From the NCBI RefSeq assembly GCF_042887685.1, contig NZ_JBHVOS010000025.1, positions 1-64,000 of the forward strand: 64,000 nt of DNA, written 5' to 3'. Below the pieces are notes generated by a model. That model saw only the letters and a list, made by a program, of their open reading frames with translations. It was not told where the DNA came from and did no database searches. Positions 35,056 through 43,126 of this stretch are shown piece by piece; the first letter of the stretch is position 1; each line of letters opens with the position of its first letter. The position numbers and the translations under genes were made by a program. Source of the stretch: Oerskovia sp042887685. Lineage in GTDB: Bacteria; Actinomycetota; Actinomycetes; Actinomycetales; Cellulomonadaceae.

Positions 35056-38000
35056 GTGACCCTCGACAACACCCCTGACACGACGAGCTCGTCGAACGCT
35101 CAGGACGCAGCACCCGCCAAGAAGCCGGCCCGACGACGCGTCACCCGGACCGCCGCGGCACCCGGTTCCGCCGAGGCCGCCGCCCAGGCGGCAGCGGTCC
35201 AGATCTCCCTCCCCGCCGCGAAGGCCACCGCGCAGCCCGCGGCCGTCAACCCCGACGCCCCCACGGGCTCGCTCGGGATCGACCTCCCGACCGCAGAGAC
35301 CGCCCCGCGCCGCTCACGCCGCGTCGTCCGCCCGACGACGACCCCCGCGGCCTCGCCGGCCGCTGGCGCATCCGCCGAGAAGCCCGCCTCCTCGACCCCC
35401 GCGAGCGCGCCGTCGCCCGTCGAGAAGACCTCCGCACCGGCCCAGGCGCCCGCCGAGGACGTTCCGGCCGACGCCCCTCGTCGGGGCGGCAAGCGAGGCG
35501 CTGCGGCCCGCGCCGCTGCCGACGCGCCGGTCCTCGACGTGCTCTCCGAGCTCGGCCTCAAGCCCGCCGCCGAGCAGGACGCACCGGCCGAGAAGCCCGC
35601 CCGCGCCCGTCGCACCCGCAAGCCTGCGGCCGAGTCGGCGGCCGAGCCCGCCGCGGCACCCGTCGTCGAGGCGCCGGTCGTCGAGGCGCCGGCCGCCCCG
35701 GCTCCCGAGGCGACCCCCGCGACGGACGAGCCTGCCGCCCCGGCGACCACGCGCCGTCGGGCGACCCGGTCCTCCGCTGCGCAGACCGCCGCGCCGACCG
35801 TCGAGACCGCCGAGGCGCCCGCCGAGAAGGCCCCCGCCGCCAAGCGTCGCCGCGCGACCTCGAAGGCGCCGGTCGAGGAGACCGCTCCCGTCGTCGAGGC
35901 TCCCGTGGAGCCCGCCGCGCCCAAGGTCCGCTCGCGCCGCGTCAACAAGGTCCCGGCAGCGGCCGAGGCCGAGGCGACCGCCCCGGTCGCCGAGGAGGCG
36001 CCCGCGTCGCCCGCGTCGACCGGTGGCGGCTCCGCCACCCCGCGTCTGGCGACCACCGCACTGCTGTTCCAGGCGCCGGACCCGGCTGCCGCACCGCGCC
36101 GGTCGCGCCGTGTCGTGCGCCCCACCACCTCCCCCGCGGACGCCCTGCCGAGCTTCGCCACGCCGGGCACCCGCGTCGTCGAGGAAGCGCCGGTCGAGAC
36201 CCCGTCCCCCGAGGTGCCCGTCGCGCAGGCCACGCAGGCAGCCACCGAGCAGCCCTCGGTGGAGCAGCGCGAGGCGCCCGCCCGCACGCGCGGCGGCCGC
36301 GGCCGGTCCGCGCGCCGCGGGGCAGGCGCGCCGTCGACCTCCGCGCCGACGGCCCCCGCCCAGGCACCGGCCCCCGCCGCCGAGCCCGCTCCCGAGCGGA
36401 CCCCCGTCGTCGAGGCCGAGCTCGCCGGAGCGGACCTGGCCGCGGTCGAGGAGATCGAGCTCATCGAGGCCGAGCTCGTCGCCGAGGGCGTCGAGATCCC
36501 GGCCGACGCGTTCGAGGCCGACGACCTCGAGATCGTGGTCGAGACCGACGAGCAGCCCGCGTCCGCCGAGGACGACGAGCAGGGCGTACCGCGCCGTCGC
36601 CGCCGTCGCGGTGGCCGCGGCCGCCGCTCGCGCGGTGGCGACTCGCGCGCCGACGGCGACGAGTACGGCGACGACGAGGCCGACGACCGGTCGGAGCAGC
36701 CCTCGGGCGCCGCGTCCGAGGGGGAGCCGGGCGACGACACCGCCGAGGAGCAGGACCAGCAGGACGAGCACGTCGACGAGCACGACGGCGAGGAGGGCTC
36801 GGGATCGAGCCGTCGTCGTCGCCGTCGTCGTCGTGGCGGTCGCGCCGAGGGCGGCGAGAGCGCCGGTGTCACCACCTCGACGTCGTCCAGCCGCACCCGC
36901 ACGCGGGAGCGCAGCGGGAGCACCTCCTCCGACGAGGTGACCGCGCTCAAGGGCTCGACGCGCCTCGAGGCCAAGCGCCAGCGCCGCCGCGAGGGCCGCG
37001 ACGCCGGTCGTCGCCGCCAGATCATCACCGAGGCCGAGTTCCTCGCACGCCGCGAGTCGGTCGAGCGCTCCATGGTCGTGCGCGAGAAGAACGGCCGCAC
37101 GCAGATCGCCGTGCTCGAGGACGGCGTGCTCGTCGAGCACTACGTCTCGCAGCAGTCGCAGGTCTCGATGGCCGGCAACGTCTACCTGGGCCGTGTCCAG
37201 AACGTCCTGCCGTCCATGGAGGCCGCGTTCATCGACGTCGGCAAGGGGCGCAATGCCGTCCTGTACGCCGGCGAGGTGAACTGGGACGCCGTGGGCCTCG
37301 ACGGGCAGCCGCGCCGCATCGAGCAGGCGCTCAAGTCGGGCGACTCCGTGCTGGTCCAGGTCACGAAGGACCCGATCGGCCACAAGGGCGCTCGCCTCAC
37401 GTCGCAGATCACCCTCGCGGGCCGCTACCTCGTGTTCGTCCCCGGCGGCGGCATGACCGGCATCTCCCGCAAGCTCCCGGACACCGAGCGTGCCCGCCTC
37501 AAGAAGATCCTGCGCGAGGTCGTCCCCGAGGGGTCGGGCGTGATCGTGCGCACGGCCGCCGAGGGCGCGAGCGAGGACGAGCTGCGCGCCGACGTCGAGC
37601 GCCTGCAGAGCCAGTGGGAGGCGATCGAGAAGAAGGCGAAGTCGGTCTCCGCCCCGGCGCTCCTCCAGGGTGAGCCGGACCTCGCGATCCGCGTCGTCCG
37701 CGACATCTTCAACGACGACTTCAGCTCGCTCGTCGTCTCTGGCGACAACGCCTGGAACGAGATCTCGAGCTACGTCGCCGAGCTCGCACCGGACCTCAAG
37801 GAGCGCGTCTCGCGCTGGACGTCCGAGAAGGACGCCTTCTCGGCGCACCGCGTCGACGAGCAGCTCGCCAAGGGCATGGACCGCAAGGTCTGGCTGCCCT
37901 CGGGCGGTTCGCTCGTGATCGACCGCACCGAGGCCATGACGGTCGTCGACGTCAACACGGGCAAGTTCACCGGCTCGGGTGGCACGCTCGAGGAGACGGT

Positions 38001-38841
38001 GACGCGCAACAACCTCGAGGCCGCCGAGGAGATCGTCCGCCAGCTGCGCCTGCGCGACATCGGCGGCATCATCGTCATCGACTTCATCGACATGGTGCTC
38101 GAGTCCAACCGTGACCTGGTGCTGCGTCGCCTGGTCGAGTGCCTGGGCCGAGACCGCACCAAGCACCAGGTCGCCGAGGTCACCTCGCTCGGCCTGGTCC
38201 AGATGACGCGCAAGCGCGTGGGCCAGGGCCTGGTCGAGGCGTTCAGCGAGACGTGCGACCACTGCAACGGTCGTGGCTTCATCGTGCACACCGACCCGAT
38301 CGAGAAGTCGGGCGGCTCGAACAACGGCGGCGGCCACCAGCACGCCCCGGCTCCTGCCGCCGCGCAGGAGGAGCCCGTCGAGTCCGAGGGTTCGCGCTCC
38401 CGGTCGCGCCGCAAGCGCGCGACCAAGGAGACGGCGCCGGCCACGGCCCCCGCGGTCCCGGTGCTGCCCGAGGTCACGTCGGAGGCGCGCGAGGCCGTCA
38501 AGGCCACGCTCGCCACGATCGCGGCCGCGGCGGCCCACGCGCACGAGCACGACCACGAGCACGACGGCGTCGCGCCGGTCGAGCAGGTCACGGTCGCCGA
38601 GGCGTCCGTCACCGAGGTCGAGGCCGTCGAGCCGGCCGAGTCCGAAGCGGTGGGGATCGAGACCGCGCTGACGGACGTCCAGTCCACGGAGGGTGCCCCG
38701 GAGGTCGCCGACGACCAGGACTCGTTTCCGGTCGAGCAGGCCGCCGCTCACGAGGCGGCTGCTGGGGAGGCTGCGCCGGCGGCTGACCTGACCGACGAGG
38801 TGTCCGACGTGGGCGTCCCGTCGCAGGGCGACGTCGACTGA
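35056..38841 (+). CDS. Rne/Rng family ribonuclease (RNase E/G)
   Basis: Endoribonuclease of mRNA decay and rRNA processing, 1261 aa. Residues ~1-640 are low-complexity (Ala/Pro/Glu with Arg clusters such as RGRSARR and two copies of RRSRRVVRPTT), probably RNA-binding and disordered. The catalytic part begins near 650, with the S1 domain near 690-770, the metal site VVDVNTGKF near 964 and a Cys pair CDHC near 1067. The acidic tail contains a His-rich patch (~1161-1170). GTG 35056 is chosen for its AGGAG 8 nt upstream. The actinobacterial protein is usually this long. Confidence 0.92.
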   Translation: MTLDNTPDTTSSSNAQDAAPAKKPARRRVTRTAAAPGSAEAAAQAAAVQISLPAAKATAQPAAVNPDAPTGSLGIDLPTAETAPRRSRRVVRPTTTPAASPAAGASAEKPASSTPASAPSPVEKTSAPAQAPAEDVPADAPRRGGKRGAAARAAADAPVLDVLSELGLKPAAEQDAPAEKPARARRTRKPAAESAAEPAAAPVVEAPVVEAPAAPAPEATPATDEPAAPATTRRRATRSSAAQTAAPTVETAEAPAEKAPAAKRRRATSKAPVEETAPVVEAPVEPAAPKVRSRRVNKVPAAAEAEATAPVAEEAPASPASTGGGSATPRLATTALLFQAPDPAAAPRRSRRVVRPTTSPADALPSFATPGTRVVEEAPVETPSPEVPVAQATQAATEQPSVEQREAPARTRGGRGRSARRGAGAPSTSAPTAPAQAPAPAAEPAPERTPVVEAELAGADLAAVEEIELIEAELVAEGVEIPADAFEADDLEIVVETDEQPASAEDDEQGVPRRRRRRGGRGRRSRGGDSRADGDEYGDDEADDRSEQPSGAASEGEPGDDTAEEQDQQDEHVDEHDGEEGSGSSRRRRRRRRGGRAEGGESAGVTTSTSSSRTRTRERSGSTSSDEVTALKGSTRLEAKRQRRREGRDAGRRRQIITEAEFLARRESVERSMVVREKNGRTQIAVLEDGVLVEHYVSQQSQVSMAGNVYLGRVQNVLPSMEAAFIDVGKGRNAVLYAGEVNWDAVGLDGQPRRIEQALKSGDSVLVQVTKDPIGHKGARLTSQITLAGRYLVFVPGGGMTGISRKLPDTERARLKKILREVVPEGSGVIVRTAAEGASEDELRADVERLQSQWEAIEKKAKSVSAPALLQGEPDLAIRVVRDIFNDDFSSLVVSGDNAWNEISSYVAELAPDLKERVSRWTSEKDAFSAHRVDEQLAKGMDRKVWLPSGGSLVIDRTEAMTVVDVNTGKFTGSGGTLEETVTRNNLEAAEEIVRQLRLRDIGGIIVIDFIDMVLESNRDLVLRRLVECLGRDRTKHQVAEVTSLGLVQMTRKRVGQGLVEAFSETCDHCNGRGFIVHTDPIEKSGGSNNGGGHQHAPAPAAAQEEPVESEGSRSRSRRKRATKETAPATAPAVPVLPEVTSEAREAVKATLATIAAAAAHAHEHDHEHDGVAPVEQVTVAEASVTEVEAVEPAESEAVGIETALTDVQSTEGAPEVADDQDSFPVEQAAAHEAAAGEAAPAADLTDEVSDVGVPSQGDVD

Positions 38842-38858
38842 CGCACGCTGCACCACCG

Positions 38859-39443
38859 ATGACGGCGAGGGATCCGCAGGTGCCGGTCTACGGCGTCGGG
38901 CATGCTGCCCGGCTCCGGGGTTGGCGGCCTACGGACCTCGCCGTCTTCCGTGAGTGGCTCCGTCCCCACCACGAGTGGCACGAGTGGGACGGTCCGTACT
39001 ACCCCGTGCCCGACGACGAGCAGGCCGACGCGCGCGTCGCCGCCCTGGCGCAGATGCCGCCCGACGTCGTCGACGGCCTGCCGCCCCGCTCGGCCGTGAT
39101 CGCGGACACCGACGACCACCTCGTCGGCACCGTCTCCTGGTACTGGGAGTCGCAGGAGACCTCGTGGGCCCGCATGGGCATCGGCGTGTACGACCCGGCC
39201 GTGCGCGGGCGTGGGATCGGTCGCGAGGCCCTCGCGCTGTGGACCACCTACCTGTTCTCGGTGACCGACTGGGCGCGGCTGGACGTCGCGACGTGGTCCG
39301 GCAACGGCCCCATGCTGGGCGTCGGCCGACGCCTCGGGTTCGTCGAGGAGGGCCGCTTCCGCGACGCGCGGGTCGTGCGTGGGCAGCGGTACGACGCGGT
39401 CGTCATGGGCGTGCTGCGCTCCGAGTGGGACGCGCGAGGCTGA
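38859..39443 (+). CDS. GNAT family N-acetyltransferase
   Basis: 194-aa acetyltransferase of the RimJ/RimL type. It has LRGWRPTDLAVFREWLRPH at the N-terminus, the acetyl-CoA loop VRGRGIGREALALWTTYLF near residue 110 and SGNGPMLGVGRRLGFVEEG near 150. Targets may be protein N-termini or small molecules; the sequence does not decide. ATG 38859 is 17 nt after the RNase E/G stop, so it may be co-transcribed. Confidence 0.87.
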   Translation: MTARDPQVPVYGVGHAARLRGWRPTDLAVFREWLRPHHEWHEWDGPYYPVPDDEQADARVAALAQMPPDVVDGLPPRSAVIADTDDHLVGTVSWYWESQETSWARMGIGVYDPAVRGRGIGREALALWTTYLFSVTDWARLDVATWSGNGPMLGVGRRLGFVEEGRFRDARVVRGQRYDAVVMGVLRSEWDARG

Positions 39444-39513
39444 TCCCCGGGGCGCTCCGGACGGACCCGCCGCCGACCTCGTCGCACGGTCCGCCGCATG
39501 GTCTACTGGCTGC

Positions 39514-40131
39514 GTGGACGACGTGAGGCGGGGACGGGTCGAGGTCATCAGCGGGCCCATGTTCGCGGGCAAGACCGAGGAGCTGCTGCGGCGCGTGCGC
39601 CGGGCGCAGATCGCGGGGCGCCGCGTCGAGGTCGTGCACCACGCGCTCGACGACCGGCGCGGCGAGGGCCTCGTCAGCTCGCACTCGGGACTCGACATCC
39701 CCTCGCGCGCCGCGACGACCGCCGCGGAGATCCTCGACCTGATCGACCCCGCGGTCGAGCTCGTCGCCGTCGACGAGGCGCAGTTCTTCGGTCCGGGCCT
39801 CCTCGACGTCGTGCAGCACGCGGCCGACGCGGGCCTCGTGATGATCGTCGCGGGGCTCGACGTGACGTTCGACGGGCGCCCCTTCGAGCCGATCCCGGCG
39901 CTGGGCGCGCTGGCCGAGCGAGCCGACCGGCTCACGGCCGTCTGCACGGTCTGCGGCGAGGACGCACCCTTCCACGAGCGGGTCGTCGTCGGCCGTGGCG
40001 ACGACGGACGTGGTGACGCCCTCACCGCGGGGGCCGAGCACGTCGGCGGCGTCGAGTCCTACCAGGCGCGGTGCCGCGCCCACTTCTCGGCGGCGCGCTG
40101 GCGCACGGGCCAGGGCACTACGACCCGATGA
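39514..40131 (+). CDS. tdk: Thymidine kinase
   Basis: Salvage enzyme phosphorylating thymidine with ATP, 205 aa, type II (bacterial/cellular TK1-like). Walker A is GPMFAGKT near residue 15, DEAQFF holds the metal site and catalytic Glu region, and GLDVTFDGRPFEP is the usual lasso start. Structural zinc ligands are in CTVCGE and a later Cys/His pair (CRAH). GTG 39514 is preceded by a -10-like TCTACT with a 6-nt gap. The 3' end overlaps the convergent methyltransferase by 14 bp. Confidence 0.92.
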   Translation: MDDVRRGRVEVISGPMFAGKTEELLRRVRRAQIAGRRVEVVHHALDDRRGEGLVSSHSGLDIPSRAATTAAEILDLIDPAVELVAVDEAQFFGPGLLDVVQHAADAGLVMIVAGLDVTFDGRPFEPIPALGALAERADRLTAVCTVCGEDAPFHERVVVGRGDDGRGDALTAGAEHVGGVESYQARCRAHFSAARWRTGQGTTTR

Positions 40132-40714
40132 GCGGTACGAAGCTGTAGCTCCCGTGCCGGCTCGTCACGGTTCCCGTCAGGTGCTGCTCCACGAGGACGA
40201 GCACGTGCTGCACCGGGATCACGAGGCGCCCGCCGATCGAGAGCTGGTCGACGAGCTCCTGCGGCAGGACCTGGGCCGCCGCCGAGACGAGGATGCGGTC
40301 GTAGCCGCCCATGGTCGGGCGCCCGAGCACGCCCGGCTCGGCGACCTCGATCCGCGCCCACGACATGGGGTAGGTCGCGAGGTTCGCCGCCCCCCACTCC
40401 GCGAGGTCCGGATCGATCTCGACCCCCACGACGCTCCCGCTCGACCCGACCAGGTGGGCGAGCAGCGCCGTCGTCCACCCCGAGCCCGACCCCACGTCCA
40501 GGACGCGCGCACCCCGCGGCACCTGGAGCAGCCGCAGCGTGTCGGCGACCGTCCGGGGCTGGGAGTTCGTCTGGCCGTGGCCGATCGGCAGGGGCCGGTC
40601 GTCGCGTGCGTACGGGCGCTGGTTGCGCGGCAGGAAGCGTCGCCGGTCGATCGCCGACATCGCCGCCGAGACCTCGTGCGCGTAGATGGCCTGGGTTCTC
40701 CGACCGTTCGGCAC
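40118..40714 (-). CDS. Protein-L-isoaspartate O-methyltransferase family protein
   Basis: SAM-dependent methyltransferase, 198 aa. The SAM motif is VLDVGSGSGWTTALLAHL near residue 74, preceded by the PCMT-like substrate segment IGHGQTNSQPRTVADTL. VGVEIDPDLAE and IGGRLVIPV complete the pattern. It is slightly shorter than typical PCMT, and the usual protein repair role is assumed from family. GTG 40714 is chosen for a GGAGG ten nt upstream. Confidence 0.82.
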   Translation of the reverse strand: MPNGRRTQAIYAHEVSAAMSAIDRRRFLPRNQRPYARDDRPLPIGHGQTNSQPRTVADTLRLLQVPRGARVLDVGSGSGWTTALLAHLVGSSGSVVGVEIDPDLAEWGAANLATYPMSWARIEVAEPGVLGRPTMGGYDRILVSAAAQVLPQELVDQLSIGGRLVIPVQHVLVLVEQHLTGTVTSRHGSYSFVPLIGS

Positions 40715-40818
40715 TGGGGATCGCCTCCTCGGGACCTCCTCCCAGAGTAGGACGGGCGGGGGCGGGCCGCGTGATCGAGCACCTGCGCGGGGGCGCACGC
40801 GGCGGTAGGGTCCGGCGC

Positions 40819-41289
40819 ATGACGAGAGGGACGTGGTGCTCCTCGGCGACGAGCCGCAGCGTGCGGGGCGTCGCGTGCGCGGCCGTGGCGGGCGCGCTGG
40901 GCGTGGCCGTCCTCGCGGGCTGCGAGACGGGGGAGCCGCAACGTCTGCGGGTCGAGTGGGTGCTCCTCGCGCAGGACGGGACCGCCCTGGAGGTCGCCGT
41001 CTTCGCCGGGGGCAGCACGTGCATCGACGTCGACGAGGTCGAGGTGGACGAGAGCACGGAGACCGTCGAGGTGCGGGCCTTCGTCCGCCGGACGGCGGGC
41101 GCGTGCAGCGAGGACTTCGGGGTCCGGCTCACGACCCTCGCGCTCGAGGAGCCGCTCGGGGACCGGGATCTCGTCGGGTGCGCCGGCGACGCGGTCCAGG
41201 TCAAGGGGTGGGGACGGGCCGCGGACACCGACTGCACCGAGCAGAAGCCGGGGCTGGTGCCCGGGACGATCGAGGTACCGGTCGGCTGA
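40819..41289 (+). CDS. Hypothetical lipoprotein
   Basis: 156-aa predicted lipoprotein of no recognised family. A basic N-terminus is followed by a hydrophobic stretch (VACAAVAGALGVAVLAGC) whose lipobox LAGC is near residue 35. The mature part has four Cys (TCIDVD, ACSEDF, VGCAGD, DCTEQ) that could form two disulfides. A -10 TAGGGT (40806-40811) is 7 nt before the ATG, suggesting a leaderless mRNA. Confidence 0.8.
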   Translation: MTRGTWCSSATSRSVRGVACAAVAGALGVAVLAGCETGEPQRLRVEWVLLAQDGTALEVAVFAGGSTCIDVDEVEVDESTETVEVRAFVRRTAGACSEDFGVRLTTLALEEPLGDRDLVGCAGDAVQVKGWGRAADTDCTEQKPGLVPGTIEVPVG

Positions 41290-41299
41290 CCGGGAAGGG

Positions 41300-41381
41300 T
41301 GCGCGAGGCGGGACTCGAACCCGCACGTCCGAAGACACCAGGACCTAAACCTGGCGCGGCTGCCAATTACGCCACTCGCGC
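41300..41381 (-). tRNA. tRNA-Leu (anticodon TAG)
   Basis: 82-nt tRNA on the minus strand. The 7-bp acceptor stem is GCGCGAG/CTCGCGC. The anticodon loop TTTAGGT gives TAG. The long variable arm is that of a class II tRNA, and the T-loop is GGTTCGAGTCC. The 3' CCA is not encoded (CCC follows). Confidence 0.95.
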
Positions 41382-41442
41382 GCCCGCACAGTCTACGGGC
41401 GCGCGAGGGGTGTGCCGGTCGGGGGCTCGCTGGCCGGGCGAC

Positions 41443-41922
41443 CTACTTCTTGGGGTCGATCCCCAGGTCACGGCGCAGCTTGGCCACGTGGCCGGTCGCC
41501 TTGACGTTGTACTGCGCGAGGGCCACCTTGCCGTCGGGGTCGACGACGACGGTCGAGCGGATCACGCCCGTCACGGTCTTGCCGTAGAGCTTCTTCTCGC
41601 CCCACGCCCCGTACGCCTCGAGCGTCTCCTTGGACTCGTCGGACGCGAGCGGGAACGTCAGCGACTCCTCCTCTGCGAACTTCACGAGCTTGGGCAGGGC
41701 GTCGGGCGAGATCCCGACGACCTTGTAGCCCGCGCCCTGGAGCGACGCGAGCGAGTCGCGGAAGTCGCACGCCTCCTTGGTGCAGCCGGGCGTCGAGGCT
41801 GCGGGGTAGAAGTAGACGATGACCGAGCTGCCACGCAGGTCGGACAGCGTCACGGAGCCGCCGTCGGCGGTGGGGAGGGTGAAGTCGGGTGCGTCGTCTC
41901 CGACGGCAAGGCGCGTGCTCAT
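41443..41922 (-). CDS. bcp: Thioredoxin-dependent peroxiredoxin (Bcp/PrxQ family)
   Basis: Thiol peroxidase removing hydroperoxides, 159 aa. The thioredoxin fold has VIVYFYPAASTPGCTKEAC, where the first Cys is peroxidatic and the second, five residues on, can resolve it (2-Cys PrxQ pattern). RSTVVVDPDGKVALAQYNVKA is the family C-terminal block. Start ATG 41922 gives the usual length. It is divergent from the GroES-like gene. Confidence 0.93.
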   Translation of the reverse strand: MSTRLAVGDDAPDFTLPTADGGSVTLSDLRGSSVIVYFYPAASTPGCTKEACDFRDSLASLQGAGYKVVGISPDALPKLVKFAEEESLTFPLASDESKETLEAYGAWGEKKLYGKTVTGVIRSTVVVDPDGKVALAQYNVKATGHVAKLRRDLGIDPKK

Positions 41923-41986
41923 GGAACTCCTCGTGGTGCGTTCGCGGTTCACACCGAGCCTAGAGGACACCGGTAGCGTGGGGACC

Positions 41987-42436
41987 GTGAGCACGACGAC
42001 CCCCTCCCCGCACGACGCCCCCGCGCCCGAGCCGGACGAACGCCCCGAGCCTGCCGCCCCGGCCACGACCTCCCGGAGGAAGACCTCCGCGACGCGCGCG
42101 ACGCCGTCGGGCGGCGAGCCCGAGCGGCTGCCGCTGCGCATGCTGCACGACCGCCTCCTGGTCCTGCCCGAGGTCGACTCGTCCGAGCGGCAGTCGTCGG
42201 CCGGGCTCGTGATCCCCGCGACGGCCGTCGGGCCCAAGCGCCTCGCGTGGGCGCAGGTCGTCGCGACGGGTGAGAACGTGCGGCACGTGGGCCGGGGCGA
42301 CCGTGTGCTGTTCGACCCCGAGGAGCGGGCCGAGGTCGAGCTGAACGGCAAGAGCTTCGTGCTGCTGCGCGAGAAGGACGTCAGCGCGGTCTCTCAGCCC
42401 GAGGAGACGAGCGGCAAGACCGGGCTGTACCTGTAG
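41987..42436 (+). CDS. GroES-like (Cpn10) family protein
   Basis: 149-aa protein. A Pro/Thr/Arg-rich N-terminus of ~48 residues precedes a chaperonin-10 fold: LPLRMLHDRLLVLP near residue 50, GLVIPATAVGP (mobile-loop region), GRGDRVLFDP and FVLLREKDVSAV. It is not the main GroES, which has no such extension. This looks like the second Cpn10-like protein common in Actinobacteria, with unknown role. GTG 41987 has TAGCGT (41974-41979) 7 nt upstream. Confidence 0.8.
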   Translation: MSTTTPSPHDAPAPEPDERPEPAAPATTSRRKTSATRATPSGGEPERLPLRMLHDRLLVLPEVDSSERQSSAGLVIPATAVGPKRLAWAQVVATGENVRHVGRGDRVLFDPEERAEVELNGKSFVLLREKDVSAVSQPEETSGKTGLYL

Positions 42437-42467
42437 CGGGCGGCCGGCCCCGTCGAGGCGCCCGCGC

Positions 42468-42520
42468 GGCCCGCCGACGGCGGCCCACGACGCCCGCGAG
42501 GCCCGCCGACGGCGGCCCAC
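42468..42520. repeat. 21-bp direct repeat pair
   Basis: Identical 21-bp copies at 42468-42488 and 42500-42520 in the gap before the tRNA-Lys genes. Confidence 0.8.
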
Positions 42521-42586
42521 GTGGCCCGACGAGGGGGCCTCGCACGCCGTTGTCGCGCAGGTCACAGCCCCGCCCGGCTCCCTGAT

Positions 42587-42615
42587 TTGTCTCCGGGGGG
42601 CCGGTTCAGTAGTGT
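42587..42615 (+). promoter_or_regulatory. Promoter of the tRNA-Lys pair
   Basis: TTGTCT (42587-42592), 17-bp spacer, TAGTGT (42610-42615), with tRNA start 11 nt downstream. Confidence 0.7.
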
Positions 42616-42625
42616 TTCTTCTCGC

Positions 42626-42698
<73 letters not shown>

Positions 42699-42706
42699 CC
42701 ACGATC

Positions 42707-42728
42707 ACGGCCCCGGAGACGGGGCCGT
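42707..42728 (+). terminator. Hairpin between the two tRNA-Lys genes
   Basis: 8-bp GC arms (42707-42714, 42721-42728). It may act as terminator or processing signal for copy 1. Confidence 0.6.
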
Positions 42729-42776
42729 CGTGACGTCCGCGACGACGGACGGGCAGGACAGCACGACCAGCACCAC

Positions 42777-42849
<73 letters not shown>

Positions 42850-42854
42850 CCACC

Positions 42855-42898
42855 ACGAAGGCCCCTCACCTGCGGAGACGCGGGGGAGGGGCCTTCGT
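42855..42898 (+). terminator. Terminator after tRNA-Lys copy 2
   Basis: Perfect 13-bp inverted repeat (42855-42867 with 42886-42898) just downstream of the CCA end. Confidence 0.8.
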
Positions 42899-42931
42899 CG
42901 TCCCCGGCGCACGGCCGTCCGTGAGACGCGC

Positions 42932-42961
42932 TTCACAATCGGCCGCCCCGCGGGCTATGGT
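42932..42961 (+). promoter_or_regulatory. Promoter of the trp leader / trpB2 transcript
   Basis: TTCACA (42932-42937), 18-bp spacer, TATGGT (42956-42961). The leader-peptide GTG lies 6 nt after the -10, as in the leaderless genes of this window, so transcript and leader peptide probably start together. Confidence 0.7.
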
Positions 42962-42967
42962 CTGCCC

Positions 42968-43009
42968 GTGAACCTGCTCACCGCACACACCTGGTGGCCC
43001 GACCGCTGA
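42968..43009 (+). CDS. Trp-rich leader peptide
   Basis: 13-codon reading frame MNLLTAHTWWPDR, starting GTG directly after a promoter -10 and ending TGA. Two adjacent TGG codons (42992-42997) lie just before a hairpin whose loop contains the stop codon. This is the layout of a transcription-attenuation leader that senses charged tRNA-Trp. The next gene is a TrpB2-type tryptophan synthase beta chain, which fits. Confidence 0.8.
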   Translation: MNLLTAHTWWPDR

Positions 43010-43082
43010 CGGTCGGACGCTGTGGCGTGCTGACCGAGCCCGACGAAGGGCGGTCCAGCAGGTCTCCCGGAGTGGATCGCCC
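42999..43082 (+). promoter_or_regulatory. Putative tryptophan attenuator
   Basis: Mutually exclusive pairings follow the Trp codons. Hairpin 1:2 pairs 42999-43005 with 43010-43016 (7 bp). Strand 2 (43010-43014) can instead pair with 43032-43036. Strand 43032-43041 can pair with 43048-43055. The terminator-like stem pairs 43048-43057 with 43073-43082 (10 bp, one G-U). No T-tract follows. The pairings were read by eye, and the energetics are not computed. Confidence 0.6.
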
Positions 43083-43126
43083 GGAACGTGCCCCCGCACG
43101 TGCCCATCCACGAAGGAGAGAGTTCC

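Noticed and set aside
35314..38856. 1180-codon minus-strand frame opposite the RNase E/G gene
   Set aside because: Antisense shadow of a repetitive coding sequence.
42468..42520. Attachment site for an integrated element at the tRNA-Lys genes
   Set aside because: The 21-bp repeats are only 32 bp apart, and no integrase or element lies between or beside them.
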